A stretch of 32,077 nt of DNA from Deltaproteobacteria bacterium (GTDB taxonomy: Bacteria; Desulfobacterota; Desulfarculia; Adiutricales; Adiutricaceae): assembly GCA_031264015.1 (NCBI GenBank), contig JAISET010000234.1, positions 1 to 32,077 of the forward strand, written 5' to 3'. Shown here one piece after another: positions 9,072 to 17,021 of this stretch. Each line of letters starts with the position of its first letter. Within the stretch, counting starts at the first letter, position 1. Below the pieces are notes generated by a model. It was not told where the DNA came from. It made no database searches and worked only from the letters and a program-made list of their open reading frames with translations. Position numbers and translations under genes: made by a program.

Positions 9072-9113
9072 AAAAAAAGGCCGGGAGGAAAAGCATGCTC
9101 TCCGCTCCCGGCC
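9072..9113 (-). terminator. Intrinsic terminator of degQ
   Basis: Read on the minus strand, GGCCGGGAG pairs with CTCCCGGCC around a 17-base loop and is followed by seven T's. It begins about 35 bases after the protease stop codon. Confidence 0.85.
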
Positions 9114-9148
9114 GACGTCTCAGAATCGGACTAAAGTCCGGCCGAACC

Positions 9149-10624
9149 TCACTTGAGCGCGAGGGTGAAATACAGCGACTGCTGGCCGCGCCTGACCCAC
9201 AAAAGAAGCGGCAGGTCGGCGGAGTGCTGCCTCAGGACCGAGTTGTACTCGGCGATGGTGGTGACGCTCTTGCGGTCGACCTCCTGGATGACGTCCTGGG
9301 GCTGGATGCCGACCTCGGCCGCGGGGGAGTCGGAGTTGACGCCCTCGACCAAAAGGCCGGTCACCTCGCCCAGGCTCAGGCGGGCGCGGATCTCGGGGGT
9401 GATCTCGCGCAGGGTCAGGCCCATGTCGAAGCCCGAGGCGCCGGGGCCGGCGCCGAAGCCGGAGTCGGCCGCGTCGTCCTCGAGGCGGCCCACGGTCAGC
9501 TTGAAGTTGGTCTCCTTCCCGTTGCGGATGACGGTGACCACGACCTCCTTGCCGATGGGCGTGTCGGCCACGATGGAGCTCAGGTCGGTATAGGCACCGA
9601 CCTCCTTGCCGTCGAAGGTCTTGATGATGTCGCCGTGCTGGATCCCTCCCTGCTGGGCGGGGCTGCCCTCCTGGACGTCGCCGACCAGGGCGCCCGTGGC
9701 GCCCTCGGGCAGGTTGAAGGAGGCGATGACATCCGGGTTGACCAGCTGGATGACCACGCCGATCCAGCCGCGGTCGACCCGGCCCTTGTTTTTCAGCTGG
9801 TCGATGATCTTGGCGGCGGAGTTGCTGGGGATGGCGAAGCCGATGCCGATGCTGCCCCCGGTGCCGCTGCTGTAAATGACCGTGTTGATGCCCACCACCT
9901 CGCCGTAGAGGTTTAAAAGCGGCCCCCCGGAGTTGCCGGGGTTGATGGAGGCGTCGGTCTGCAGGTAGTCGTCGTAGGGGCCGCCCGTCGAGCGTCCCTT
10001 GGCCGAGAGGATGCCCGCGGTCACGGTGTGGTTGAGGCCGAAGGGGTTGCCGATGGCCACCATCCAGTCGCCGATCTCAAGCAAGTCGGAGTCGCCCATG
10101 TTGACGAAGGGATAGGGGCCGGGCTCGGAGAGCTTCAACAGCGCCAGGTCGGTCTTGGGGTCGCGGCCGACGATGGCGGCCTGGATCTCCTTGCCGTCCT
10201 GGAACTTGACCTTGATGTCGCTGGCCCCCTCGACCACGTGGTTGTTGGTGATGACCAGGCCGTCGGGGTCGAAGATGAAGCCGGAGCCCAGGGACTTTTC
10301 CTTGTGCTCCCGGCCGGGCCCGGGCTGCCCCTGGAAGCCGTAAAACTCCTCCAAAAGCTCGTCGAAGTTCCTGAAGGAACGAGGGTCGCGGCGGTTGGGG
10401 CGCAGGCCGAAGGGGCCGCCGGAACGGACGACCCTGACGGTGAAAATGTTGACCACGGCCGGGCTGGCCTTCTTGACAACCGGGGAGACCGAGGGCAGGG
10501 CCACCAGAGGCTCGCCCCGGGGGGCGGCGGGCGGGGCCGCGTCCGTCTGCGCGGGGGCCGGCGAGGCGAGACCCAGGCAGAGGACCAGGGAGGCGAGAAG
10601 AAAAACTGACAGACGCTTTGACAT
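9149..10624 (-). CDS. degQ: Periplasmic serine protease, HtrA/DegQ family
   Basis: A 491-residue trypsin-fold protease/chaperone for misfolded envelope proteins. The signal peptide is about residues 1-25, with likely cleavage after SPAPA. The catalytic triad is visible: H129 in ITNNHVVE, D159 in DPKTDLALLK and S232 in NPGNSGGPL. PDZ1 spans about 286-380 and PDZ2 about 400-491. The linker 68-110 corresponds to the LA-loop region. The order protease-PDZ-PDZ and the length match DegP/DegQ/MucD; the symbol is assigned to the family, not to a proven orthologue. An AAAGGA sequence lies 7 bases before the ATG. The DUF1844 gene lies 234 bases upstream on the same strand, with no clear terminator or promoter between them, so they may share a transcript. 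A strong terminator follows. Confidence 0.93.
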   Translation of the reverse strand: MSKRLSVFLLASLVLCLGLASPAPAQTDAAPPAAPRGEPLVALPSVSPVVKKASPAVVNIFTVRVVRSGGPFGLRPNRRDPRSFRNFDELLEEFYGFQGQPGPGREHKEKSLGSGFIFDPDGLVITNNHVVEGASDIKVKFQDGKEIQAAIVGRDPKTDLALLKLSEPGPYPFVNMGDSDLLEIGDWMVAIGNPFGLNHTVTAGILSAKGRSTGGPYDDYLQTDASINPGNSGGPLLNLYGEVVGINTVIYSSGTGGSIGIGFAIPSNSAAKIIDQLKNKGRVDRGWIGVVIQLVNPDVIASFNLPEGATGALVGDVQEGSPAQQGGIQHGDIIKTFDGKEVGAYTDLSSIVADTPIGKEVVVTVIRNGKETNFKLTVGRLEDDAADSGFGAGPGASGFDMGLTLREITPEIRARLSLGEVTGLLVEGVNSDSPAAEVGIQPQDVIQEVDRKSVTTIAEYNSVLRQHSADLPLLLWVRRGQQSLYFTLALK

Positions 10625-10858
10625 ATTGATGTCCTTTCAATTTGGACCAGCCCCGGCGGCGCGGCGCCCGGGGCCCCCCGAAAGGCCCGGCCGCCGCCCG
10701 CTTCTGCGGACGGGGGACTGGATGATCGCGGCATGGGAAAAGAACGGCGGCCGGCGCCTTTGTCCGGCCGGCCTTGAGGGCGGTCTTTGGTCGGTCCCAG
10801 GTCTCGGGCCGCGGTCAGGGCTTTTCAACTCCGGGAGGTCAGGCGAGTGGGCGCCGGC

Positions 10859-11329
10859 CTAGTTCAGGCGGACGTAGTGCATGCGCAGATCGTATAAGAT
10901 GGCCTTGAGGAGCTGGTCCTCGCTCTCGTCGAGGTTGCCCTTGGTCTTCTCCTGCAGGACCCCCAAAAGGTCGATGACGTACTTGGCCTGGGGCATGTCC
11001 GGCGGCAGGGGCTCGCTGGCTCCCTCCGGGGGCTGCTCGCCCAGATGGATCTTGGCCGAGGTGGCCAGGCCGAGGATCATGGTGACCAGGTTGGCCGGGG
11101 GATGATGATGGTGATGCTGGCGCCGGCCGGACTTGTCCCCGCCCCCGGACTTGTCCCCGCCCCCGGTCTCGGGCGCGCTTTTGGCCTCGGGCCCGGCCTT
11201 GGTCCCGGGCTCGGGAGCGGCCAGGGTTTCGGACTCTTTTTGGGGGTCCGCGCCCCCCCCCCCGGCGGGGTCTTCCGGCTCCCCGTCCTTTCTGAATATC
11301 CGACGGTCGTTCACGGTTATCTCTGACAT
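10859..11329 (-). CDS. DUF1844 family protein with His-rich linker
   Basis: A 156-residue protein of unknown function. The C-terminal half (about 78-155) matches the DUF1844 pattern: a helix LVTMILGLATSAKIHLGE, then AKYVIDLLGVLQEKTKGNL and the signature LLKAILYDLRMHYV. The N-terminal half is low-complexity and charged, with two GGGDKS copies and a run of five histidines (72-76) just before the conserved domain. The start at 11329 is preferred because a GGAGAGG sequence lies 4 bases upstream; the open frame further upstream is Arg/Pro-rich. The degQ gene follows on the same strand. The His run might bind metal, but this is speculative. Confidence 0.85.
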   Translation of the reverse strand: MSEITVNDRRIFRKDGEPEDPAGGGGADPQKESETLAAPEPGTKAGPEAKSAPETGGGDKSGGGDKSGRRQHHHHHPPANLVTMILGLATSAKIHLGEQPPEGASEPLPPDMPQAKYVIDLLGVLQEKTKGNLDESEDQLLKAILYDLRMHYVRLN

Positions 11330-11412
11330 TTTTCCTCTCCCGCCCCGGCGGTTCGGCGCCGCGCCCCCCGGGAGGGGGCGGACATGAGCGTTCCGGGCGC
11401 CGGGGCGATTAG

Positions 11413-11442
11413 ATTTTACCCGACGGAGCAAATCAAAGTCAA
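11413..11442 (-). promoter_or_regulatory. Sigma70 promoter for the DUF1844-degQ unit
   Basis: On the minus strand, TTGACT (11442-11437) and TAAAAT (11418-11413) are separated by 18 bases, both 5/6 matches. The predicted leader to the DUF1844 start is about 75 bases. Confidence 0.6.
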
Positions 11443-11670
11443 CTGGCCCCGGGGCGGCGGAAACCGGTCCCGCCCGCCTCCCGGGCGCCTGAAAGAAGAA
11501 AAAAGGGGGGCGGGACGGCCGGACGGGAGGGGGAAAATATTTTTGAAATAAACGGGGCGGGCGCCGCTCAATAACAATAAATTATAACTAAAATTGATCG
11601 AAAGTCTAGACAAAATATTAGCAAAGCACTTAAAAGTCCGGCCAAAAACTTGCAAGCGTTCGCGGGGGCG

Positions 11671-11715
11671 GCCCGCCTTGGTTCCGGGGCCCGCCTTGGT
11701 TCCGGGGCCCGCCTT
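11671..11715. repeat. 18-bp tandem repeat, 2.5 copies
   Basis: The unit GCCCGCCTTGGTTCCGGG occurs twice exactly, plus the first 9 bases of a third copy. Confidence 0.85.
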
Positions 11716-11809
11716 AATCGTCGGCCCAATCCGTCGCCAGGCCCGGGCGGCGGGGGCCGCTCAAAAAAATCGCCTGGGGCCCGCCGGACGGACCGGCCCC
11801 GCCGAAAGA

Positions 11810-11818
11810 TGATATAAT
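11810..11818 (+). promoter_or_regulatory. Extended -10 motif upstream of gntR (distal)
   Basis: TGATATAAT is a perfect -10 hexamer preceded by a TGn extension. No -35 box is recognisable in the GC-rich DNA upstream, which is acceptable for extended -10 promoters. It would give a leader of about 370 bases. Confidence 0.35.
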
Positions 11819-11908
11819 GCGGCGGCCGGAGACCGGCGGCGAACTGGCGGCGGGGGGGGGAAGATTTCAGGCTCCCGCCCATGGTTTACGCGGTCTTGGC
11901 GACTCTTT

Positions 11909-11936
11909 TTGCTTTCCACCCCTTTTTTGATACAAT
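11909..11936 (+). promoter_or_regulatory. Extended -10 promoter upstream of gntR (proximal)
   Basis: TGATACAAT (11928-11936) combines a TGn extension with a 5/6 -10 box, and a weak TTGCTT lies 16 bases upstream. It faces gntR, with a predicted leader of about 250 bases. Confidence 0.45.
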
Positions 11937-12042
11937 AACCCGAAATTTGACCCCTTTTTAGGTTAATTTTTCTTGTCGACCGCCCGTCCCCGCGGCCGGG
12001 GGGGCAAAAAAAACGAGACATGAACCAGGGGAGGCGCCCCCC

Positions 12043-12074
12043 TCTCCGGCCGGACAAATCTCCGGCCGGACAAA
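12043..12074. repeat. 16-bp tandem duplication
   Basis: TCTCCGGCCGGACAAA occurs twice, back to back and identical. Each copy contains the palindrome TCCGGCCGGA, so the pair could form cruciforms or bind a dimeric protein. It lies about 120 bases upstream of the gntR start. Confidence 0.85.
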
Positions 12075-12195
12075 CGGCCAGTCGACCGGCGCCCTTTTCC
12101 GATCCCACGCGTCCCTTTTCCGAACCGGGGAAAAGACGGTGACCACCCCCCGCCCGCGGCGGGGAGACCAGACGGCAGCAGGAAGCGGCAGACAG

Positions 12196-12963
12196 ATGAA
12201 TCTTAAATCAGTCTTCTCCAAAGGGTACGCCATCGACAAGGACAACGACAAGACCCCCGCCTACCTGCAGCTGTCGCAGATTATCAAAAAAATAATCGCC
12301 AGCGGCGACTTTCCGCCGGGGGCCAAGCTCCCCTCGGAGGCCGCCATCGGCAGGCACTACGGCCTGTCGACCATGACGGTCAGACAGGCCATCGGCCTGG
12401 TGGCCGAGCAGGGCCTTTTGCGCCGCATCCAGGGCAGCGGGACCTACGTGGCCACCCCGGCCTGGACCCAGGCGAGCTTCACCTGGGACGGCCTGATGGA
12501 GCTTTTGGCCGACCGCAAAAACAGCTCGCTGACCATCATCAAGGCGGGCATCATGGACGCCAGCCCCAAGGTGGCGGAGAGCCTCTGCCTGCACAAGGGC
12601 GGCAAGATCATCCACCTCATCCGCCTGGTCAGCCACCGCGACAAGCCCTTTTTGTTGAACGAGGCGCTCTTAAAGTTCGACCCCCAGGCGCCGATCGTCG
12701 AGGCGGAGCTGGAGCTCTCGTCCCTGTCCGGGCTCTTCACCGGGGAGGGCAGCCACTACATTAAAAAAACGTTTCTGAGGGTCGAGCCCGCCACCCTCAA
12801 CCAGTCCGAGTCCTTCCAGCTGCGCACCGGCGAGGGCGAGACGGCCTTCAAGATCAACTACGTCTTCTACGACTACAAGGACCAGCCCCTGGGCTCCGGG
12901 TGGTTTCTGACGCCCAAGAAATACATCACGCTGACCACCAAGATCGGCCTTTGGGACCAATAA
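12196..12963 (+). CDS. GntR-family transcriptional regulator, HutC/UTRA type
   Basis: A 255-residue DNA-binding regulator. The winged helix-turn-helix spans about 20-88: the pattern PAYLQLSQIIKKIIASGDFPPG, then KLPSEAAIGRHYGLSTMTVRQAI, then the wing QGLLRRIQGSGTYV is classic GntR. Residues 95-252 form a UTRA-like effector domain ending in SGWFLTPKKYITLTTKIG. The effector cannot be read from sequence. The start at 12196 (MNLKSVF) is preferred on protein content; AGGA lies 12 bases upstream, rather far, and a GTG at 12139 preceded by GGGGAAAAG is an alternative adding 19 residues. The corrinoid-protein gene follows 156 bases downstream on the same strand, so it is the obvious candidate target, together with autoregulation. 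Confidence 0.9.
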   Translation: MNLKSVFSKGYAIDKDNDKTPAYLQLSQIIKKIIASGDFPPGAKLPSEAAIGRHYGLSTMTVRQAIGLVAEQGLLRRIQGSGTYVATPAWTQASFTWDGLMELLADRKNSSLTIIKAGIMDASPKVAESLCLHKGGKIIHLIRLVSHRDKPFLLNEALLKFDPQAPIVEAELELSSLSGLFTGEGSHYIKKTFLRVEPATLNQSESFQLRTGEGETAFKINYVFYDYKDQPLGSGWFLTPKKYITLTTKIGLWDQ

Positions 12964-13019
12964 AAAGTTTTTTTCGCCCGCCCTTTCTTTTTCAGCCGCC
13001 GCCGACGCCCGGGGTCCGC

Positions 13020-13070
13020 GTCCGGGACGTCGAGTCCGGGACGTCGCTTCCCGGACGCCGGCGTCCCGGA
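13020..13070. promoter_or_regulatory. Repeat and palindrome cluster between gntR and the corrinoid gene
   Basis: GTCCGGGACGTCG occurs twice with a 14-base period (13020 and 13034). It is followed by the perfect 14-bp palindrome GGACGCCGGCGTCC (13053-13066) and the inverted copy CGTCCCGGA. The element could fold into a long RNA hairpin or act as an operator for the adjacent GntR regulator. Function is inferred from position only. Confidence 0.4.
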
Positions 13071-13119
13071 TGTCCGCGCCGCGCGCCGGCGCCCCCGCCC
13101 CGGGCGGAGTTCTTAAACT

Positions 13120-13800
13120 ATGACCAACTACAAGCCATCGCTGGAGCGCCTCGCCCAGCTGATCACCCTGCTCAAGGACTCGGCCTGCAGGCGGATGACC
13201 AAGCAGCTTCTGGGCATGGGGACCGACCCCACCCAGATCATGGAGGTCTGCCAGAAGTCCCTCATCGACATCGGCCGCAAGTACGAGACGGGGGAATATT
13301 TCATCGCCGGGCTCATCATGGCGGGCGACATCATGAAGCAGATCATCGACATGGTCCTGCCCCACGTCAAGACCCCCCACAAACCCTACGGCCGGGGCCG
13401 GATTTTGATCGGCACGGTGGCGGGCGACATCCACGACCTGGGCAAGAACATGGCCGGGGCCATGCTGACCACCTACGGCTACGAGGTCAGGGACCTGGGC
13501 GTGGACGTGCGCCCGGAGAACTTCCTGGAGGAGGCGGCCGGCTTCAAGCCCCACCTGGTGGGCCTGTCCTCCCTGATGACCTCCGGGCACAGCGCCCTGA
13601 CCCAGACCATCAGCCTGATCAGACAAAACGTCCGGCCGGCCGACCGGCCCGTCATCTTCATCTCCGGGGCCATGATCATCGAGAGCGTCAAAAAGCGCTC
13701 CGGGGCCGACTTCATCGTCAACAACGTGGCCGAGACGGTCTTTCTCTGCGAGCGCGTCATGATGGAGATCCAGTCCAAAGAAATCAAGCCCGACGAGTAG
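13120..13800 (+). CDS. Corrinoid (cobalamin)-binding protein, MtbC/MtaC-like
   Basis: A 226-residue two-domain protein. A helical cap domain spans about 5-90, with the typical GRKYETGEYFIAGLIMAGDIM. A Rossmann-like B12-binding domain spans about 92-215 with the D-x-H-x-x-G motif in GDIHDLGKN (D103, H105 as the lower cobalt ligand, G108) and SSLMTS (150-155). Such proteins shuttle a methyl group from methanol, methylamine or methoxy compounds to a folate or thiol acceptor, with two partner methyltransferases. No methyltransferase or reactivase is in the window, so the substrate is unknown. The usual late GG motif is altered to SGAM (182-185), and the following segment reads ADFIVNNVAETV, which deviates from typical corrinoid shuttles. 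GGAG lies about 10 bases before the ATG. Confidence 0.88.
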   Translation: MTNYKPSLERLAQLITLLKDSACRRMTKQLLGMGTDPTQIMEVCQKSLIDIGRKYETGEYFIAGLIMAGDIMKQIIDMVLPHVKTPHKPYGRGRILIGTVAGDIHDLGKNMAGAMLTTYGYEVRDLGVDVRPENFLEEAAGFKPHLVGLSSLMTSGHSALTQTISLIRQNVRPADRPVIFISGAMIIESVKKRSGADFIVNNVAETVFLCERVMMEIQSKEIKPDE

Positions 13801-14076
13801 TCTCGCCCGCGGGCCGCCTCCCCCGCCCCGCCGACGGAAAACCCCGCCCGAAAACAAGACGCGCCCGTCCCTCCGGGGGGCCCGCCCTCCCGGAACCGCC
13901 GGTTAATCATCGGACATGGCCAGCCGGCATGACGGCCGGTCTTGCCGCCGTTTAGGAAAAAATTAACGCCGGCAGTCTTTTCACGCGTCTGCGGCCGGAT
14001 TCCGGCGGGGTCGACGCCGACAAAAGTTTCTGGAAATCAAAGACATGACGGAGGAAAACGAAAGACGGAGAACGGA

Positions 14077-14108
14077 GGAAGAAGAAGGAAGAAGGAAGAA
14101 GGAAGAAG
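14077..14108. repeat. 7-bp GGAAGAA purine tandem repeat
   Basis: GGAAGAA is repeated three times exactly (14087-14107), preceded by an imperfect copy. Homopurine strand, directly before the terminator. Confidence 0.8.
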
Positions 14109-14116
14109 ACGGGAAA

Positions 14117-14149
14117 ACGGCGGGGACATGCCCCGCCGTCTGTTTTTTT
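14117..14149 (+). terminator. Intrinsic terminator downstream of the corrinoid gene
   Basis: A 9-bp stem ACGGCGGGG/CCCCGCCGT with a 5-base loop, followed by CTG and seven T's. It lies about 315 bases after the corrinoid stop, so that transcript would have a long 3' tail. Confidence 0.8.
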
Positions 14150-14294
14150 GTCGTCTGTTTTGTCGTCAGTCCGTAAGCCGGAACTCGGAACCATGAGCCC
14201 GGAGACCGGAAGCCTAAAGCTGAAAGCTGAAAGCCGCGGGCCTGGCGGGCGGATAAAAAATTAACGAGACGCCGCCTCCCCCGCTCCGTCTCGG

Positions 14295-16262
14295 TCAGTC
14301 GGTCAGGAGCCTCCTCAGGGTGGCCACGTCCGGGGGGGTGTCCCCGCTGTAGAAGCGCACCACCATCAGGCCCGCTTTCTTGAGGATGTAGTCCCTGGCC
14401 CTGTCCTTGTTGGTGGGGGTCTGGGACTCGTCCACCACCTCGACCACGGCCTTGATGTTCAGCTTGACGTCGCAGATGACGAAGCTCAGCGTCGTGTTGG
14501 TCAGGACGTTCTCGGCGACCTTGAGGTGGTCGGCGTTGCGGGAGATGGCCGTCACCGCCGCCCGGCTGGTCACCTTGGGGAAGATGAGAAACTGGGTGAA
14601 GGCGGCCCTCAGAAGCTTGTAGTAGGTGATCTCCAGCGAGTTTAAGAAAATGTTGCGCTGGTAGGTGACGTCGAGCTCCTGGACCGTGATGGCGGCGGCG
14701 CCCTGGGTCTGCCCGGGGGCCGGGGTCTCCACGGCGGCCTGCTTCATGACCCTGGGCAGCTGGGTCTGGTCGATCTGGATGGGCGTGCTCATCTGGGTCT
14801 GGCTGGCCTTGAGGACCCCGCCCCGGCCCTCGAGGATGGACATGGGCCTGGCCTGGGGGAGCGTCAGGGCGGCGGCCAAAGGCGCGGCGACCGGCGCGGC
14901 GACGGGGGCCTCCGGGGGCGGGAGCTCGTCCTCCGACTCCCCGGCGTCGGGCGCGCGGGAGCCGCCCGAGGGGGACGGCTGCACCAGGGTCTGCCTGGGG
15001 TGCTCGGGGGGCCTGGGCGCCTCGAACTCGGAGGCGGCCTCCACGTCCAGAACGGGCTCCAGACCGTCCTCCTCGAAGTCGGCGCCCCGGCCGTCGCCGT
15101 TGCCGCGCGCCTCCGGGGAGGGGGCGTCCTCGAGGCCGCCCACGGCCACGGCGGTGGAGTACGGGCCCGCCTCCTCGACCACGGCGGTCAGGGTGTGGAT
15201 CTCGACGGCCGGCTCGACGGCCGGCAGTTCGGCCGGCTCGACGGACTCGACGGTCTCGTTAAAATAGCGGGCCCCCTCCGGGGGGTCGGGAGCCTCGCAC
15301 ATCTGCGACTGCCCGAAGGGCGGGTCCTCCCCGATGACCCGGGACTGCCCGTAGGAGGGGTCCCGGTCGTAGTCGGGCCCGGGGGCCGGGACGGGCATCT
15401 GGGTCCCGCTGGCGATGCGCACGCCCGCGGAGGCGGCCGGCTGCTCGACGGCCTCCAAAACCTGGGGGGCGACGGGGGTGGAGCTGGGCCCGGTCTCGGG
15501 GGCGAGGAGGCCGACGGAGGGCTCCTGACGAACGAGCTCGTCACGGGGGGACGCCTGCCCCGGGCGCTCGAAGACGGGCGTCTCGGGCTCCCTGCGGGCG
15601 GGGGGGGCGGGGACGGGCGAGACGACAAGCCCGGCGGCCTTGGCCAGATCGGCTGCCGTTGGCTCGGGCCGGACCGTCTCGACAGTCTCGACGGACGCCG
15701 GCCGGGGCTGGACGGGCGGGGGGACGGCGACGGCGGGCTGGGGCGGGGCGGGGCGGGGCGCCTCCTGGCCCGGGGCCAGAATGAGGTTGTTCTGGGCGGC
15801 CTTGAGGGTGACGGCCCTGAAGGCGCCGGAGGCCGGGGCGGGCGCCGGGTCCGGGGCGGGCGCCGGGTCCGGGAACGCCGGGGGCGGGACGGGGGCGGGC
15901 TCGAAGGCCGCCGGTCCCTGGTCCTGCCCGGCCTGAGTCTCCGGCGCGGGCGTGGGCAGCTTGCCCTTGTGCTTGGCGGCCAGCCTGGCCGCCGCCCCGG
16001 CCTTCTTCTGGGCCTCCTTGGCCGCCTTGGCCGCCAGCTTGGCCATCTTCTTGTCGACCGCGGCCTCGGCGGCCTCCGCCTTGTCGGGCTTGGGCGCCTT
16101 GGGCTGCTTCGGGGGCTTGGGCTCCTTCTTTTTGGAGGGCCCGCCCTTGACGCGACTGAAAACCAGATAGATAAAAACAAGCAGAAAGGCCGCGCCGCCC
16201 AGATAATAACTGCTGGAGGGGTTGCCGAACATCTCGCTGAACATGTTTAAAATGCCGTCCAT
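14295..16262 (-). CDS. Membrane-anchored DUF2726 protein with long disordered linker
   Basis: A 655-residue protein in three parts. One membrane helix (about 20-37) is followed by a Lys/Ala-rich, probably helical charged stretch (40-100). Residues 105-520 are a Pro/Ala/Glu-rich linker, expected to be disordered. The C-terminal 130 residues (525-655) match DUF2726, a restriction-endonuclease-like fold: conserved NIFLNSLEITYYKLLRAA, then SFVICDVKLNIKAVVEVVDES and RDYILKKAGLMVVRF. The first acidic residue usual before 'FV' is Ser here (LSFVICD), so catalytic activity is doubtful. The linker carries a recurring x-Q-[ST]-[QRL]-[MLV] motif (305-309, 317-321, 423-427, 487-491, 498-502). The start at 16262 is chosen because it opens directly into the membrane helix; the ribosome site is weak, and the frame upstream is Arg/Gly-rich. 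Function is unknown. Confidence 0.8.
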   Translation of the reverse strand: MDGILNMFSEMFGNPSSSYYLGGAAFLLVFIYLVFSRVKGGPSKKKEPKPPKQPKAPKPDKAEAAEAAVDKKMAKLAAKAAKEAQKKAGAAARLAAKHKGKLPTPAPETQAGQDQGPAAFEPAPVPPPAFPDPAPAPDPAPAPASGAFRAVTLKAAQNNLILAPGQEAPRPAPPQPAVAVPPPVQPRPASVETVETVRPEPTAADLAKAAGLVVSPVPAPPARREPETPVFERPGQASPRDELVRQEPSVGLLAPETGPSSTPVAPQVLEAVEQPAASAGVRIASGTQMPVPAPGPDYDRDPSYGQSRVIGEDPPFGQSQMCEAPDPPEGARYFNETVESVEPAELPAVEPAVEIHTLTAVVEEAGPYSTAVAVGGLEDAPSPEARGNGDGRGADFEEDGLEPVLDVEAASEFEAPRPPEHPRQTLVQPSPSGGSRAPDAGESEDELPPPEAPVAAPVAAPLAAALTLPQARPMSILEGRGGVLKASQTQMSTPIQIDQTQLPRVMKQAAVETPAPGQTQGAAAITVQELDVTYQRNIFLNSLEITYYKLLRAAFTQFLIFPKVTSRAAVTAISRNADHLKVAENVLTNTTLSFVICDVKLNIKAVVEVVDESQTPTNKDRARDYILKKAGLMVVRFYSGDTPPDVATLRRLLTD

Positions 16263-16656
16263 GGAACACCCGTCGCCCAAATAATCACCGGCGAAAGCGG
16301 CCTTATTTTTTTCAGCAAAACAAACAGGAGGATAAAATGACCCGGAGGCCGCGGCGAGAAAAAAAAATCGCCCGGCCGCCGCCCGAATAATCGCCCGGCC
16401 GCCGCCTGTGACGTCACCCGGGACGCCGTCCCGAAGGGAGCCGGCGCGCCAGGGACGAGCCCGACCGACCGGCCGGCCGTTCGCCGTTCGGCCCGATCGG
16501 TCGCGCCGGGCGCGCCCGCTAAAAAAAACCCCGGGATCGGGAGGCCGCCGGACCGGACAAAAATTCAACGGGACGCCGCCGGCCGACAAAGGCGGCGGGC
16601 CGGTCGGAGGAAGCTTTTTGTCTTTTTTCCGAGCGCGCCCGCGGCCTGGCCGCGCC
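16263..16656. other. Gap between DUF2726 and zinc-ribbon genes
   Basis: GC-rich DNA with A-runs at 16359-16367 and 16520-16528. It contains a direct repeat of AATCGCCCGGCCGCCGCC. No gene and no confident promoter for DUF2726 were found. Confidence 0.45.
16366..16406. repeat. 23-bp period direct repeat, 2 copies
   Basis: AATCGCCCGGCCGCCGCC occurs at 16366 and 16389, with the 5-base filler CGAAT between. Confidence 0.8.
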
Positions 16657-16899
16657 TCACTTGATGGTGACGTCCAGGATTTTCGGGACGGCCAGATGGG
16701 GGGTCCCGGCCTCGTTGACGGCCACCACCGGCTGCCCGTCGGTGCTGATGCCCACCTGGGTCAGGCAGCCGCATTTTTTGCACCAGCGGTGCTCGAGTTT
16801 GACGATGTCCCCGTTCTGCACGGCGTCCTCGGCAACAACCATCCAGGAGTGCTGCTTGCCGTCGATGCAGGTGCTTATCAATGGTTTCTGCAGGGCCAT
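16657..16899 (-). CDS. Small zinc-ribbon-like protein (80 aa)
   Basis: An 80-residue protein of unknown function. Candidate metal ligands are C11 and H17 in the N-terminal part and H37, C40, C43 and C45 in HRWCKKCGCLTQV, a knuckle typical of single zinc ribbons. The rest is beta-rich and ends LAVPKILDVTIK. It has no membrane helix or signal peptide. Unlike neighbouring GC-rich open frames, its composition is protein-like and balanced. AAGGA lies 7 bases before the ATG. A perfect consensus promoter 220-245 bases upstream points at it, and the leader contains a hairpin. I do not recognise the family. Confidence 0.75.
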   Translation of the reverse strand: MALQKPLISTCIDGKQHSWMVVAEDAVQNGDIVKLEHRWCKKCGCLTQVGISTDGQPVVAVNEAGTPHLAVPKILDVTIK

Positions 16900-17021
16900 A
16901 AAAAGATCCTTGCGTCGCGTGGATTGAGGCGGCCAGGCCCAAAAGACCCCGGGGCCGGCCCAACCAGCGCCTTGGCGGGCGCCGCTGTTAAATGTGAGGA
17001 TGAGGGCGCGACATGGCGGCC

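Larger units (their letters stand above)
11443..12195. other. Divergent gap between DUF1844 and gntR
   Basis: Mixed GC-rich and AT-rich DNA without a protein-like frame. It carries an 18-bp repeat, two extended -10 motifs facing gntR, and a 16-bp duplication near the gntR start. The element CCCTTTTCCGA also occurs twice (about 12092 and 12113). Confidence 0.5.
13801..14294. other. Gap between the corrinoid gene and the DUF2726 gene
   Basis: Holds a GGAAGAA purine repeat and a rho-independent terminator, plus a short duplication (agctgaaagctgaaagc near 14217). Genes on both sides converge here. No gene is supported. Confidence 0.55.

Noticed and set aside
8828-9073. Small Asp-rich protein on the minus strand
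   Set aside because: It is entirely the translation of the trinucleotide tract, lies beyond the degQ terminator, and has no ribosome site.
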